A DNA stretch of 64,000 nt, from the NCBI GenBank assembly GCA_954871525.1, contig OX940863.1, positions 23,448,001 through 23,512,000 of the forward strand, in the 5' to 3' direction. Position 1 is the first letter of the stretch; each line of letters begins with the position of its first letter. Below are positions 33,141 through 44,808 of the stretch, one piece after another. The stretch comes from Parietaria judaica (taxonomy: Eukaryota; Streptophyta; Magnoliopsida; Rosales; Urticaceae). The position numbers were made by a program, and so were the translations under genes. The notes under the pieces are model-generated. The model did no database searches, had not been told where the DNA came from, and worked only from the letters and a program-made list of their open reading frames with translations.

Positions 33141-33896
33141 TGTAGAGGGGGTTTTTCACCACCCTTTTCCAGTCACAAGAATAATCAAAAGAACACAATA
33201 ATGATATGAACACGAATATTCCTGATTTATTATATTCGTAAAAAGGACTCGGTTTCTCCCGTTGATTAGCTGGACACTCGGAGTATGATGAACAAATACA
33301 CGACGGCGCTCTCTAATCTCAATATATTCGGATTACAATAGATCGGTACTCAAAAATACAAAGAAATCTCTCTTTTTCTGGAGTTTCTCTCTCTAAAAAC
33401 TAGTTTCTCTCTCTAGAAACTCATCTCTTCCGTGCAGAGTCTCTCCTTCTCCTCATCTCTTCAATGAGGTTTCTCATAGTCTTTATAGGCTGAGGACTTT
33501 GCCAGCTTTTCATCAATATCACTAGGGTCTCATTTCTTCTCCTTTTTTCCCCTCTGCTCTGTCACATCCAATCACTAGCCTCTCTAGGAGTGATTTGAGG
33601 GAAGAGCAGACTGCCAGAGTGGGTAGGTGGGCTTCAATAAATGCGCATCCCATCAATAGTCATTCGGTCCTGCAAGAATCATCATGACGAAATTCCTCGT
33701 TGAGTGTGATGGGACACTTCATCGCAGTTCGCCTTCGTGAGGCTGTGTCTCCTCGCGGTCGAGCCTCCTCGGGGATAAGCCTCCTCGGGGATAAGCCTTC
33801 TCGGGTGATGAACTTCCTCGCCTCCCTTCATGTCGTTTATGGACAAAACGACACGAGTTGTGTTGAGGATGGATTTGACCAAATCCGACCTTATTG
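33141..33896 (-). repeat. 3' LTR of the nested element
   Basis: About 756 bp matching 37104-37864. On the plus strand it begins TGTAGAGGGGGTTTTTCACC. Its inner end (CCTTATTG) differs from the other copy (CCTTAACA), so a terminal mutation is present. Confidence 0.85.
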
Positions 33897-34439
33897 AAAA
33901 TAAAGTATAATCTTCTCGGAGATCAGCCTCAGCCAACATTTGTCGATTTCCAGGTTGGTGACTGCTTCATTGGCTCCTCGCGTGGCTACATTGCTAAACT
34001 ACTTCTTTTCCTCGCCATGCCTCCTTCGCCCCCCTCCTTGTTGTGAGCCAGATCCCTTGCCCGCAGGGGCTGCTGTGGCCCAAACGCCGTTGGCGTTTTC
34101 ATCGAGAGCTCTCCTCGCTTACCTGAACTCTGTATAATACCGAAACATACGCTTCGAAGACAAAAGTGTAAACGTAAACATGTACTTTGCAAATGCGAGA
34201 TACTCCTTTGAAACGTAAATATGCAAATTATTGAAATGTATGGATATGTATAATACTCACACCCTTGGCTCAGACTCATCGCACTGTTTCCGGTTGTTCG
34301 AAGAACCGTCTATTGTTTCCTGGTGCGTGCGTCGCCGTTGGGCATCACGCCTTACTCTGTTGTATAAGAGGAAAATCCGTGCTCGTCGGAAAGGAGTGTC
34401 CCTCCCGACGGCACGTTGGTTGTGATCGAGGATCACTGT

Positions 34440-35430
34440 TTTTGGGCACTCTCGCCTCTTTTTATTCTCGGCACTCTCGCCGTAGGCACTCTCGCCTTTT
34501 GTTTGGGCTCTCTCGCCTCTTTTATCTCGGCACTCTCGGCGTAGGCACTCTCGCCTTTTTTATTGCTCGGCACTCTCGCCGGCTCGGGCTTGCTCGGCAC
34601 CCTTAGCCGTAAATATATTTTCTCGGCACTCTCACCGGATCGGGCTTGCTCGGCACCCTTAGCCGTATATTTTATATTCTCGGCACTCTCACCGGTTCGG
34701 GGTTGCTCGGCACCCTTAGCCGTATGTATATATATATATATATATATATTTTATAATTTTCTCGGCACTCTCGCCGGATCGGGCTTGCTCGGCACCCTTA
34801 GCCGTATATATATTTTCTTTTTGCTCGGCACTCTCGCCGTACCTCTTTTCCTTGGCACTCTCGCCGTAATTGTCTTTTACGGGTATCACGAGGTTTCATC
34901 GGGTACGAGCCGACTAATTCCCAGGACCCCATAGGCACTCTCGCCTTAGTCGTCTCTTGCGGGTATCGCTAGGTTTTGTCGGGTACGAGCCGACTAGTTC
35001 CCAGGACCCCATAGGCACTCTCGCCTTGTATATTTCCTCGGCATTCTCGGCGGCTCGGGCTTGCTCGGCGCCCTTAGCCGTATATGGATCTCGACATGTT
35101 TTGCCAGACCGGGTTTGCTCGGCACCCTTAGCCGTATATATGGATCTCGACATGTTTTGCCGGACCGGGTTTGCTCGGCACCCTTAGCCGTATATATGGA
35201 TCTCGACATGTTTTGCCGGACCGGGTTTGCTCGGCACCCTTAGCCGTATATGGATCTCGACATGTTTTGCCGGACCGGGCTTGCTCGGCACCCTTAGCCG
35301 TATATATATTATTATATATATTTTTCTTCATACTTTTCTCGGCACTCTCGCCGGATCGGGCTTGCTCGGCACCCTTAGCCGTATTTTTTTTTATTTTCTC
35401 GGCACTCTCGCAGGTTTGTTTGTAATTTTG
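34440..35430 (-). repeat. Minisatellite A inside the nested element
   Basis: Repeated blocks of CTCGGCACTCTCGCC and TTGCTCGGCACCCTTAGCCG (plus strand). At 35080-35305 these form regular 62-65-bp units containing GGATCTCGACATGTTTTGCC. Open frames across it are by-products of the repeat. Confidence 0.85.
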
Positions 35431-35689
35431 TAGATATATGTATATTGTTACCTTTTTTGCGATGAGGTCAGCCAACTTCGTCGCCGATTTTGCGCCTTGG
35501 TTAGGATAGACCTCGTCGTGTCTGCATTAAACTTAAGTTTTTATGAGGGTCGTCATCGTCGGGCGCCTCTCAATCAACTCTCCTCGAAATGTGAGTAATG
35601 GCGTCTTCGTTGATGATCTCCCGGTGGAGGCAAGCTTTCTTTGGTGACGAGCTGTCTGGTGACGAGCTCTTTTTGGTAACGACCTTCTA

Positions 35690-36525
35690 ATGGTGATGGG
35701 CTCCTCGAGCTCCTCCTTGATGAGCTCCTCGAGCTCTTCCTTGATGAGCTCCTCGAGCTCTTCTTCGTGATGAGTTTCTCGAGCTCTCCTTGATGAGCTC
35801 CTCGAGCTCCTCCTCGTGATGAGCTCCTCGAGCTCTCCTTCGTGATGAGCTCCTCGAGCTCTCCTTCGTGGTGAGCTCCTCGAGCTCTCCTTCGTGGTGA
35901 GCTCCTCGAACTCTCCTTCTTGATGAGCTCCCCTCCTTCGTGATGAGCTCCTCGAGCTCCTCCTTGATGAGCTCCTCGAGCTCTCCTTTGATGAGCTCCT
36001 CGAGCTCTTCTTCTTGATGAGCTCATCGAGCTCTTCTTCGTGATGAGCTCCTCTACGTGATGAGCTCCTCGAGCTCTTCTTCTTGATGAGCTCCTCGAGC
36101 TCTTCCTCGTGGTGAGCTCCTCGAGCTCCTCCTTGATGAGCTCCTCGAGCTCTTCCTCGTGATGAGCTCCTCGAGCTTTCCTTGATGAGCTCCTTGAGTT
36201 CTTCTTCGTGATGAGCTCCTCGAGCTCATCCTTGATGAGCTCCTCGAGCTCATCCTTGATGAGCTCCTCGAGCTCATCCTTGATGAGCTCCTCGAGCTCT
36301 CCTTGATGAGCTCCTCGAGCTCTTCTTCGTGATGAGCTCCTCGAGCTCTCCTCCTCGTGATGAGCTCCTCGAGCTCTTCTTCGTGATGAGCTCCTCGAGC
36401 TCTCCTTCGTGATGAGCTCCTCGAGCTCTCCTCCTCGTGATGAGCTCCTCGAGCTCATCCTTGATGAGCTCCTCGAGCTCTTCTTGATGAGCTCCTCGAG
36501 CTCTTCTTTGTGATGAGTCTTCTAA
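35690..36525 (-). repeat. Minisatellite B inside the nested element
   Basis: About thirty units of 24-30 bp built on GATGAGCTCCTCGAGCTC plus a variable TTCTTCGT/CTCCTTGA spacer. The minus-strand open frame 35574-36458 (294 codons) is simply this repeat translated, giving ELEELI and SSRSSSR runs. I do not treat it as a gene. Confidence 0.9.
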
Positions 36526-36541
36526 CACCTGTAACTTTCTC

Positions 36542-36953
36542 CTCGAGCGTCCGATTTGAGCAAATGACCTATCGAATCGAAGCTCAAGACATAATCTTCG
36601 AGAAAAACTAGAAATCACGTGCAGATGATAAATAGAAACGAGAATATGGTCCGAGGAGTGACGGGCGACGAGCAGGCGCTTGACGAAGCCATCGCTCTCG
36701 GCGACCAATCTTCCGGCGTCCATAACTTTTGCCTCGAGCGTCTGATAGGGGCGAATGACCTGTCGAATCGAAGCTCAAGACATAATCTTTGAGAAAAACT
36801 AGAAATCACGTGCAGATGATAAATAGAAACGAGAATATGGTCCGAGGAGTGACGGGCGATGAGCAGGCGCTTGACGAAGCCATCGCTCTCGGCGACCAAT
36901 CTTTCGGCGTCCATAACTTTTTCCTCGAGCGTCTGATAGGGGCGAATGACCTG
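36542..36953 (-). repeat. ~190-bp direct repeat inside the nested element
   Basis: Units start with CTCGAGCGTC at 36542, 36731 and 36923, giving two full copies and one partial copy (periods 189 and 192 bp). They adjoin minisatellite B and lie close to the primer-binding site. Confidence 0.85.
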
Positions 36954-37103
36954 ACTTTGGAGTTGGTAAAGAATGCAGTTTTATTTATCAAAGGTAAAGA
37001 TGAGATCAGTGCTCGGTGTTGTCGTTTTCGCCGTTCATCGTCATCTCTTCGAGTTCCTGGCTGTGAGTTAGAGAGAAACTAAGCCCCACGGTGGGCGCCA
37101 AAC

Positions 37104-37864
37104 TGTAGAGGGGGTTTTTCACCACCCTTTTCCAGTCACAAGAATAATCGAAAGAACACAATAATGATATGAACACGAATATTCCTGATTTATTATATTC
37201 GTAAAAAGGACTCGGTTTCTCCCGTTGATTAGCTGGACACTCGGAGTACGATGAACAAATACACGACGACGCTCTCTAATCTCAATATATTCGGATTACA
37301 ATAGATCGGTACTCAAAAATACAAAGAAATCTCTTTTTTTTTTTTCTGGAGTTTCTCTCTCTAAAAACTAGTTTCTCTCTCTAGAAACTCATCTCTTCTG
37401 TGCAGAGTCTCTCCTTCTCCTCCTCTCTTCAATAAGGTTTCTCATAGTCTTTATAGGATGAGGACTTTGCCAGCTTTCCATCAATATCACTAGGGTCTCC
37501 TTTGTTCTCCTTTTTTCCCCTCTGCTCTGTCACATCCAATCACTAGCCTCTCTAGGAGTGATTTGAGGGAAGAGCAGACTGCCAGAGTGGGTAGGTGGGC
37601 TTCAATAAATGCGCATCCCATCAATAGTCATTCGGTCCTGCAAGAATCATCATGACGAAATTCTTCGTTGAGTGTGATGGGACACTTCATCGCAGTTCGC
37701 CTTCGTGAGGCTGTGTCTCCTCGCGGTCGAGCCTCCTCGGGGATAAGCCTCCTCGGGGATAAGCCTTCTCGGGTGATGAACTTCCTCGCCTCCCTTCATG
37801 TCGTTTATAAACAAAATGACACGAGTTGTGTTGAGGATGGATTTGACCAAATCCGACCTTAACA
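37104..37864 (-). repeat. 5' LTR of the nested element
   Basis: A 761-bp partner of 33141-33896. It contains a longer T-run near 37335 and a handful of substitutions, and is followed by GTGGT. Confidence 0.88.
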
Positions 37865-38723
37865 GTGGTTACCTCGTTTTCCTATAAATATGACCATTTT
37901 TCTCCTCATTTCAACACATTCTCCCACAGGTTTCTCCAAAGCTTCTCTCTCTTCTTTCTCTCTCTAGAAAATCGCCCCCTCCTGTTCTCGCCTAAGTCGG
38001 TGCCTTCACCACCACTAAAGGCTCGTCAGGAGGGACCAAATAGAGCTTAGACTTGTCAAGGGGTTGAGTTAGCCTGAGAGGAGTTGTTCGACATAGTCAT
38101 ATGCTTCGCCTAATATTGTCCATGCGTCGCCCAAGACTACCATCGCCGGTTAAGGCCCTCGTCATACGAGCTCGCCTACACATGCGCCGTCTACTACGAC
38201 ACCCTTGCCGGTAATACCCTCGCCACTGGCGAAGGTCACCCACCGCACCGCCAGCATCGGCATCTCCGACGAATCAAACCACATCGTCAGTCATCTGCCT
38301 TTTACTAACCCTGAACTACGTGGGACCTGATTCTCTTAAACTAATATACGTAGGCAGCCTCGCCCAACCATAAGCGACGAGGTTCGGGCCCGATCTACCT
38401 TTTTCTTTTGTAGGTCCTCCCTCGCCACAGGAACTCGCCAAGGAAGGGAAATCGCCAGGAATCATCAAAAACACCCCGGAGCTTCGCCAAGACAAGGAAT
38501 TCGCCTAGACGAGGAGTTAGTCAAGGAGGGAAGTTCATCAAGGATCGCCAAGAACAACCCGGAGGCTCGCCAACGACGAAGGACTTGCCTCCAACTTTGA
38601 CGATCATCAGTCAATCCGCGTTGACTCTGCTTCAGATTATCCGCGGATCGACCAGGTCCAGCTCGGAGCCCGAACCGTGGATCAGATTCTAAGTTAAATT
38701 CATTTTTACGCGATAACAATTAA

Positions 38724-39390
38724 TAACAAAGATAATATGATCAATTGATACAAATAATAATATTATTATCAATAACCATTATACATAATATTTCAGTCAA
38801 GTAAATTATATAATGTAAAAAGTATCTTATTTTAATCATTTTCAAATTTGATTATTGGTCAAAGATATCAAATAAATAATTTTAGCCACATATTACATCA
38901 TTCAAATGTCACAACTCACCCACTAAAAAATTCCAGTAAAAATTGAAATATCAAAACAAAAACTAAAAATGGAAAATGAAGTCAACAATGAACAGATAAT
39001 AATAATAATAATACCATATCTCTCTTTCTCTCTCTCCCTGAATCGATCGAGTTTCTCTCTCGCTCTTCCTCGAACAATTTCATATATATTTATATATATA
39101 TACGTGTATTTCGATATATATATATATATCGATAAAGTATTATTAGCCACAGAAGAAGACAGGAGCGAAGCATCGAAAAACTCACACAGACAAAGCAAAG
39201 CTAAGCGACAAAAGCCAAGAATTTTCTTCTCCAATGGTCAGAGTCAGACCCTGAGAGAGAGAGACCTCACCATCGGAGCCTCTCCACCGCGGACGAGCCC
39301 TTCTCGCCCTCGAGGTCCGCCGATCGGGCCGTGAATCGATTCGCTGGAGAACGTTTTCCATTTCTTTCCGCCGCGAGGGTTAGGGTTTGC
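38724..39390. other. AT-rich spacer and 5' leader of the RNFT1-like gene
   Basis: From about 39000 the sequence contains CT-rich leader-like DNA. No separate gene is visible. Confidence 0.5.
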
Positions 39391-39394
39391 CGCC

Positions 39395-39412
39395 ATGGGG
39401 TCTCGCGCTTGA
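39395..39412 (+). promoter_or_regulatory. Short upstream ORF in the RNFT1-like leader
   Basis: CGCCATGGGG gives a strong-context ATG at 39395 encoding MGSRA before TGA at 39410-39412, about 130 bp upstream of the main ATG (39542). It could lower translation of the main frame if it lies in the mature leader. The GCAG-GTTCGTC nearby (39438-39448) may be a leader splice donor. Confidence 0.35.
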
Positions 39413-39541
39413 GCCTCTCCCGACGGAGCTTCGCTTTCGCAGGTTCGTCTCGTCTCCGTCGTTCCTTCCATTTCGTTTTGCTGAAAACCTAGGTTTGTGA
39501 TTTTGGGTACGGACATTATTAGGGTTTCGGCAATCCGGGAG

Positions 39542-42500
39542 ATGGAAACGGCCGGTGGTAGTTCGGACTCGTATCGGAGTCCGTCGGCGAGTAGTACCGG
39601 TAATGGTGGTGGTTCCAGGAGGCTCGGATTGCCGTCGGCAACGAGTATCATCCAGGCTCCGCTCTCCGCGTTGTTGGAGTACTCGGGGATTCTCCGCGGT
39701 GGAGGACGAGCCGCTCACCACGAGACGGAGAGCTTGATCAGCGGGAGGCTTTCGGGTTTCAGGGATCACCTGAACGGCCTGATCGATGAGCCTGCAGGGG
39801 CCGCTAATGACGGGGAGGTTTCAATCAGGATAATCGGAGCGACAGAGCAGGAGCATGACAGGGAGGGGACGGGCTTGGTCGTCGGGCAGGTGAGGGAGGT
39901 GACTGCTGCTTCCAACGAGGCGGTCTCCGGTCAATCTGTGGCCTCGTCGGCGCTGGTGCCTGATGGGCTGGCTGTCTCCCGGGCTGATCGCGGGGTCGGG
40001 GAGGGAATTTCGCAGACGGTGAATGGGAATAGCGACGCAGGAGGGGAAGGGGGTGGTGCCAACGGACGGGATTCGTCGTACCAGAGATACGACATTCAGC
40101 AGGCTGCTCGGTGGATCGAGCAGGTCCTGCCTTTTTCTTTGCTTCTGTTGGTGGTATTCATTCGGCAGCATTTGCAAGGTAACTCGGCTATAAGTTTCGG
40201 CTTTAATGCATTGGAGGTTTAGATTCTGTTAAATTGTCTTTTATGATAAATATAAGCTTATTGTTGAACTCTAATTGTTACCCGACATAAGATTATTCCA
40301 TATGATTAGACGAGGCTTGCATCCATTTTTAAACTGTTATCTATGATTCTCGAAGAAATTTACTTATATATAATCTTGGATAGTCCATATTTATACCGTT
40401 ATGTTAGATCACGAAGTTATAGGTTCTGGGAGATTGTTTCTATGGGATTATAATCTGAATAGTCAATTTAGTAGATTGAGTGAGATAGTTTAAGAACTGA
40501 AAAATGTAAGGGTTTATGGTGATAGTTTCTCGAATGAAACCCTAGTAATCTCTTGCTTTTTCAAAAGTTAAATTCTTAAATATCTAGTGAACGAGTTCTC
40601 GAGTTCTCAACACATTATATCCGAGGTTTGATAATAGCTTTTTAAGTTTACCGGGATTGTGATTAACAATGTTTTTCTTTGTTTCCTTTTTTTTTTTTAT
40701 TTATAAATTTATTCTCATTTAGAATATACTTTTTATCTTTATGTTTGTAGTTTTTAGTAATAATTCCAAACTTCGGTTAAGCTCTCTTAACCTAATAAAG
40801 AAGTGTTATTAATATTAATTCCAAACTTCGGTTAAGCTCTCTTAACCCATTTAAGAAGTGTTATTTATATTTTCTTCCTCATTATTCTTTCTGGTACAAC
40901 GATTTTCAGGTTTCTTCGTCACATTATGGATTGCAGCAGTTATGTTCAAGTCTAACGATATTTTAAGAAAACAAACTGCTCTAAAGGTATCAAACATAAT
41001 TTAGTATATAATTTATTTTCATTCCTTTTTTGTATGAGTGATTGTTTTTCTAAGCAGAGAATATCTTGGCTACAGGGAGAGAGGAAAATCTCTATTCTGG
41101 TTACGATTTGTATTGCTTTTACCGTACATGTCATCGGCGTTTATTGGTGGTATCAAAATGACGATCTTTTATATCCGTTGGTGATGCTTCCTCCCAAAGC
41201 CATACCACCTTTTTGGCATGCTGTTTTTATCATCATGGTCAATGGTATGATATTAATCTATTAAGCTTTTAGTGTAATTATTGTATACATTTATAGAACA
41301 AATAGTCGGAAAAAGAGTTTAGAATTAAAGTGTGATTGTAAATTTGTAAGATTCCTTAATAATATTAAGATGCTGTTTTAAGGAACCCTCTAAACATTTA
41401 ATAGGGAAATGAAAAGGTAATAATCGCTTTAAGAGACGAAATGAATCACACGAGTAGACACATTTATTATGTATATCTGAAACAGTTCAATTGCTCAAAA
41501 AGACATAGGTTCTTATTATGGCAATAAAATTTTCTTTGCAAAAATGGGGATTTTTATGTCTCGAGCTGTTAGACGTATCTTTTAATTGTAATTTTCCGCT
41601 TCTCTATTTCCTTTGATAGTTCCATACGCTGCCAATAGTTTCTTTCATTATAGATAATTATGTATCTTTTTATCTTCCAGATACATTGGTTCGGCAGGCA
41701 GCGATGATCCTTAAGTGTATATTATTGATGTATTACAAAAACAGCAGAGGGCGAAATTATCGTAAGCAGGTTAGTTACTATTGATGGTAGTTTGACTATC
41801 GGGAATACACGATATAGTTTTTTTTTTTTTTGTGGTAAATATACTAGTGTACCTATCAGCTTGGCCTCTGAACTTGTACTGTAGTCGCCTTTTTTCTTTC
41901 TGTGTTGTTGATTGTAGCTATTGTACTCCAGATTCTTAGAAAATTGACGGTTTTCATTAAAATTCAATCCACGTAGTATTATATCAATGATTTTTTTTTC
42001 TTCAAGCTTAGTATCATTGAAGTTTTCTTATATACTAGTGAAGATTTCATATGTTAAGAAATAATTTAAATTGCAGGGTCAATTTCTGACATTGATTGAG
42101 TACATGCTCCTCCTTTACCGTGCTTTGTTGCCAACGCCCGTGTGGTATCGGTTCTTCTTGAACAAAGAATACGGAAGCCTCTTTTCCTCGCTTATGACAG
42201 GCTTGTATTTAACATTCAAGCTCACATCAGTAGTTGAGAAGGTAAGATCTCATCAATGGATGTTTTCTTCATAATTTTTCCGTGCGGCTGATTAGTTTTG
42301 CTTTATTATCTGGACAGGTGCAATCCTTCTTTGCTGCTTTGAAAGCTTTATCACGTAAAGAGGTCCACTATGGAGCATATGCTACATCCGAGCAGGTACA
42401 TAGACATATTTAATAGCCAAAACGAATCTAATGGCTCATAATAGCTTTTATTTTATTTTATTTATAAAAACTAAACTAAAACATGTGCTTTTACTTTTAG

Positions 42501-43840
42501 TTTATGATTTTATACATATGGTCCAGTTTACATTTTCAATTTTGAATTCGCGCATCTTAATGCAAGAGTAATGTATGTATTGTCAAGAATCAAGATTACC
42601 CGGTGTCAGTATCGTATAATTATATTATTCCTAGAAGATTTATAACTAAAGTGCATTGTCAGGCTGATATCGTTTTTCATATGTGCTATGAGGACTTTCT
42701 TTAGTGTGAGCTTGTTGTGATATTCCGTTTTCTCTGAAGTGAAAGCCGGAACGACTCGACGTTTAGCATGGCCTGCAGTCATTTTCGCGTTCACGTGTCT
42801 AATAATTTGTGCTAAAGTCAACCACCTATTTGTCAACGTTATAAGAGCTTTTCATTATGCGATTCAATATTAAATGCAGGTCAATGCAGCCGGTGATCTG
42901 TGCGCTATATGCCAAGAGAAGATGCATGCTCCTATTCTGCTTCGTTGCAAACATATCTTTTGCGAGGACTGCGTGTCAGAGTGGTGAGTTTTTTTCTTTC
43001 TCGTTAGTATTCGATTTATCCTAACTTTTTTGGCAAATGCTCTTATGTTATAGAACATGTCAAAACAAACTAATTCTGTGTAGTTGTATAAATAATTTTT
43101 AATTTACTTAAAGCTCTATGATTAAGTAAAATAACTTTTTCTTCCTTTTTCGCTTGTAGCAAGATAGAGCAATTGTATTTGGCCTAATTCTTTTTTCACG
43201 GTCTTTTTTGTGTAAAGATATATTTTTGGGGGCTCACATACCTCTTGATATCAATATTGTGGCTGAAATACCCCTCATTATATATTTTTTGGTGCGTATT
43301 TACCCCTTCGCTGCTTAGTTCTTAATTTTAAACATCAGCACCATATTTATATTTTAGGGCTATATTTGTCATATTTGTCTCTTTATTTATATGCCATTAT
43401 GTCTCCATACAACATGAATACTAAAACTTAATTGTATGGTCATATTCCAAGTTTCTAGCTAATGAGCAAGGGCAAAAAAAAAAGAGAAGACAAAAGTACC
43501 CTTAAAATATGTATACAATGTTTATTCTGTTATAATTAAACGGTTATGGAATCAAAAGAAGTCAGGGTAAATGAGCCCCCGAAAATGAGATCAGGAAGTA
43601 CTTTTGCAATTAATTCTTTTGAATATCTCGAGTATTTATATGCATGCCGAATGGTGCTTACCGGGCGAGTTTGCTCGCCTTGTGATTCCAGATTTGAGCT
43701 TTAGGCGAATTGATTGGTGCCTTTCTTTTTGTAGGTTTGAGCGGGAGCGCACGTGCCCACTCTGCAGGGCTCTTGTGAAGCCTGCAGATCTCAGATCATT
43801 CGGCGACGGATCAACGAGCCTCTTTCTTCAGTTGTTCTAA
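39542..43840 (+). CDS. RNFT1-like multi-pass membrane RING E3 ligase
   Basis: Eight coding exons: 39542-40178, 40910-40986, 41076-41244, 41681-41769, 42077-42241, 42318-42395, 42880-42983 and 43735-43840. All have GT-AG introns and continuous frame, giving 474 residues. The first ~190 residues are Ser/Gly-rich and soluble. From the end of exon 1 ([14 protein letters not shown]) through exon 5 come several hydrophobic helices ([44 protein letters not shown] and others). The C-terminal RING-HC finger (exons 7-8) has [13 protein letters not shown] and CPLC. This layout matches the RNFT1/RNFT2 family of ER-associated ubiquitin ligases, conserved in plants. It would transfer ubiquitin to ER client proteins; the substrate is unknown. 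Intron 7 carries a MITE-like insertion and intron 1 a tandem duplication. Confidence 0.88.
40771..40865 (+). repeat. Tandem duplication in intron 1 of the RNFT1-like gene
   Basis: AATTCCAAACTTCGGTTAAG...AAGAAGTGTTATT occurs twice, with a period of about 57 bp. Confidence 0.8.
43228..43585. mobile_element. MITE-like insertion in intron 7 of the RNFT1-like gene
   Basis: The left end TTTTGGGGGCTCA is matched in reverse complement by the right end TGAGCCCCCGAAAA, with further inverted similarity inside (ATACCCC / GGGTA). There is no coding potential. It lies wholly within the intron and leaves the splice sites intact. Confidence 0.55.
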
Positions 43841-43893
43841 AAAAGCCATATCAGAGCAGCTTTGTTCCTATTATCCTTACAAATATATCTGAT

Positions 43894-43944
<51 letters not shown>

Positions 43945-44346
43945 GCTTCTCACAGATTGGCCTTGCAAAGTAATTTGCAACGGTCGCACACATTATTAAC
44001 TGCTTATGTTCATATGTTGTGATGAGAGTAATTTTAAAGAAAATGTAAATTAATGCGACGATTAACGACGGATTTCTCGAGGATTAACATCTTTGTTGTT
44101 CGTTTGCCGTGAATGAAAAGCCGTTTGCTCTGTAGTTTATTAAGCTCTTTGTTTATGGAAATTAATGGCGGCAAGGGTTTAAGTGTGAACTTCTCTGTAT
44201 TTGGAATAGCAATTTCTGCTAACTAAGAGAACCTTTTTTTTTTTTGGGGGGAAATAAGAGAACCTTGAGATGGAAAGGAAAATGAACTGTAATTGCAGAT
44301 TTAAAATTCAGGAGAGCCAGAAAAGAATATTTAAACCTAATAATTA

Positions 44347-44808
44347 GGGTCATTAGCGGCAAAGTACCCATGTTATTAGGAAATGGACAGCATAGAACCA
44401 ACTTAAAAAACTGTGGAAAAAGTACTACATTCACCTTTTTTTGATGAACCGGTAAACATCACTCATTTTTCCGTTAATTTTTTTACTATTTTTGTCAGTG
44501 ATCGTCAACAAGAAGTAAAACAAATAAACGTGAACGATCTAACCATGAACTTCAAAATAAACTTGGATGTGAACACAAATTCTTGGAGCATCAACAATGC
44601 AAATTCTTATTTTCCTTCTTATTTTCTCTCTCGAATTCTTAGTTCTTCTCCTTACTAGCACCACGATATGCGTTGTTGACGTCATCACTGACGAAAATAG
44701 TAAACAAAACTAACGAAAAAAATGGATGAGGTCTACCGATTTGCCAGTTTTTTTACGTTGACTCTATGTCGCCTTATTTCCAAACTTAAGTACTTTTGCC
44801 GCTAATAA
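44347..44808. mobile_element. Foldback MITE-like element
   Basis: The left end CATTAGCGGCAAAGTAC and the right end in reverse complement ATTAGCGGCAAAAGTAC form inverted repeats that continue for about 45 bp (GGAAAT..ACATAG-type matches). The core is AT-rich and non-coding. Confidence 0.6.

Larger units (their letters stand above)
33141..37864 (-). mobile_element. Non-autonomous LTR retrotransposon (LARD-like), nested
   Basis: It is flanked by GTGGT at 33136-33140 and 37865-37869 and lies on the minus strand. The upstream LTR is at 37104-37864 and the downstream LTR at about 33141-33896. A primer-binding site (TGGCGCCCACCGTGGGGC on the minus strand, about 37084-37101) sits just inside the upstream LTR. 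A minus-strand TATA box (CCTATAAAG, about 33482-33489) fits this direction. The 3.2-kb interior has no gag or pol, and most of it is tandem repeats. It would have to borrow proteins from an autonomous relative. LTR divergence (about 15 differences by eye) makes it older than the element at 12.7 kb. Confidence 0.85.
32548..38718 (+). mobile_element. Solo LTR (about 1.44 kb) split by a nested element
   Basis: It starts TGTTGTGTGC and ends GCGATAACA, and ATTAA is found directly on both sides (32543-32547 and 38719-38723). Removing the nested insertion at 33141-37864 and its 5-bp duplication leaves about 1442 bp. This piece contains a plus-strand TATA-like CTATAAATA (about 37882) but no primer-binding site, polypurine tract or pol, as expected for a solo LTR left by LTR-LTR recombination. 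It is rich in GACGAGG/CTCGCC motifs. Confidence 0.8.

Noticed and set aside
35574..36458. A 294-codon minus-strand open frame
   Set aside because: It is a translation of the GATGAGCTCCTCGAGCTC minisatellite; several frames are open because of the repeat, and there is no domain.
34440..36960. CRISPR-like appearance of regular repeats
   Set aside because: The units are tandem with no unique spacers, and they lie in a plant LTR element.
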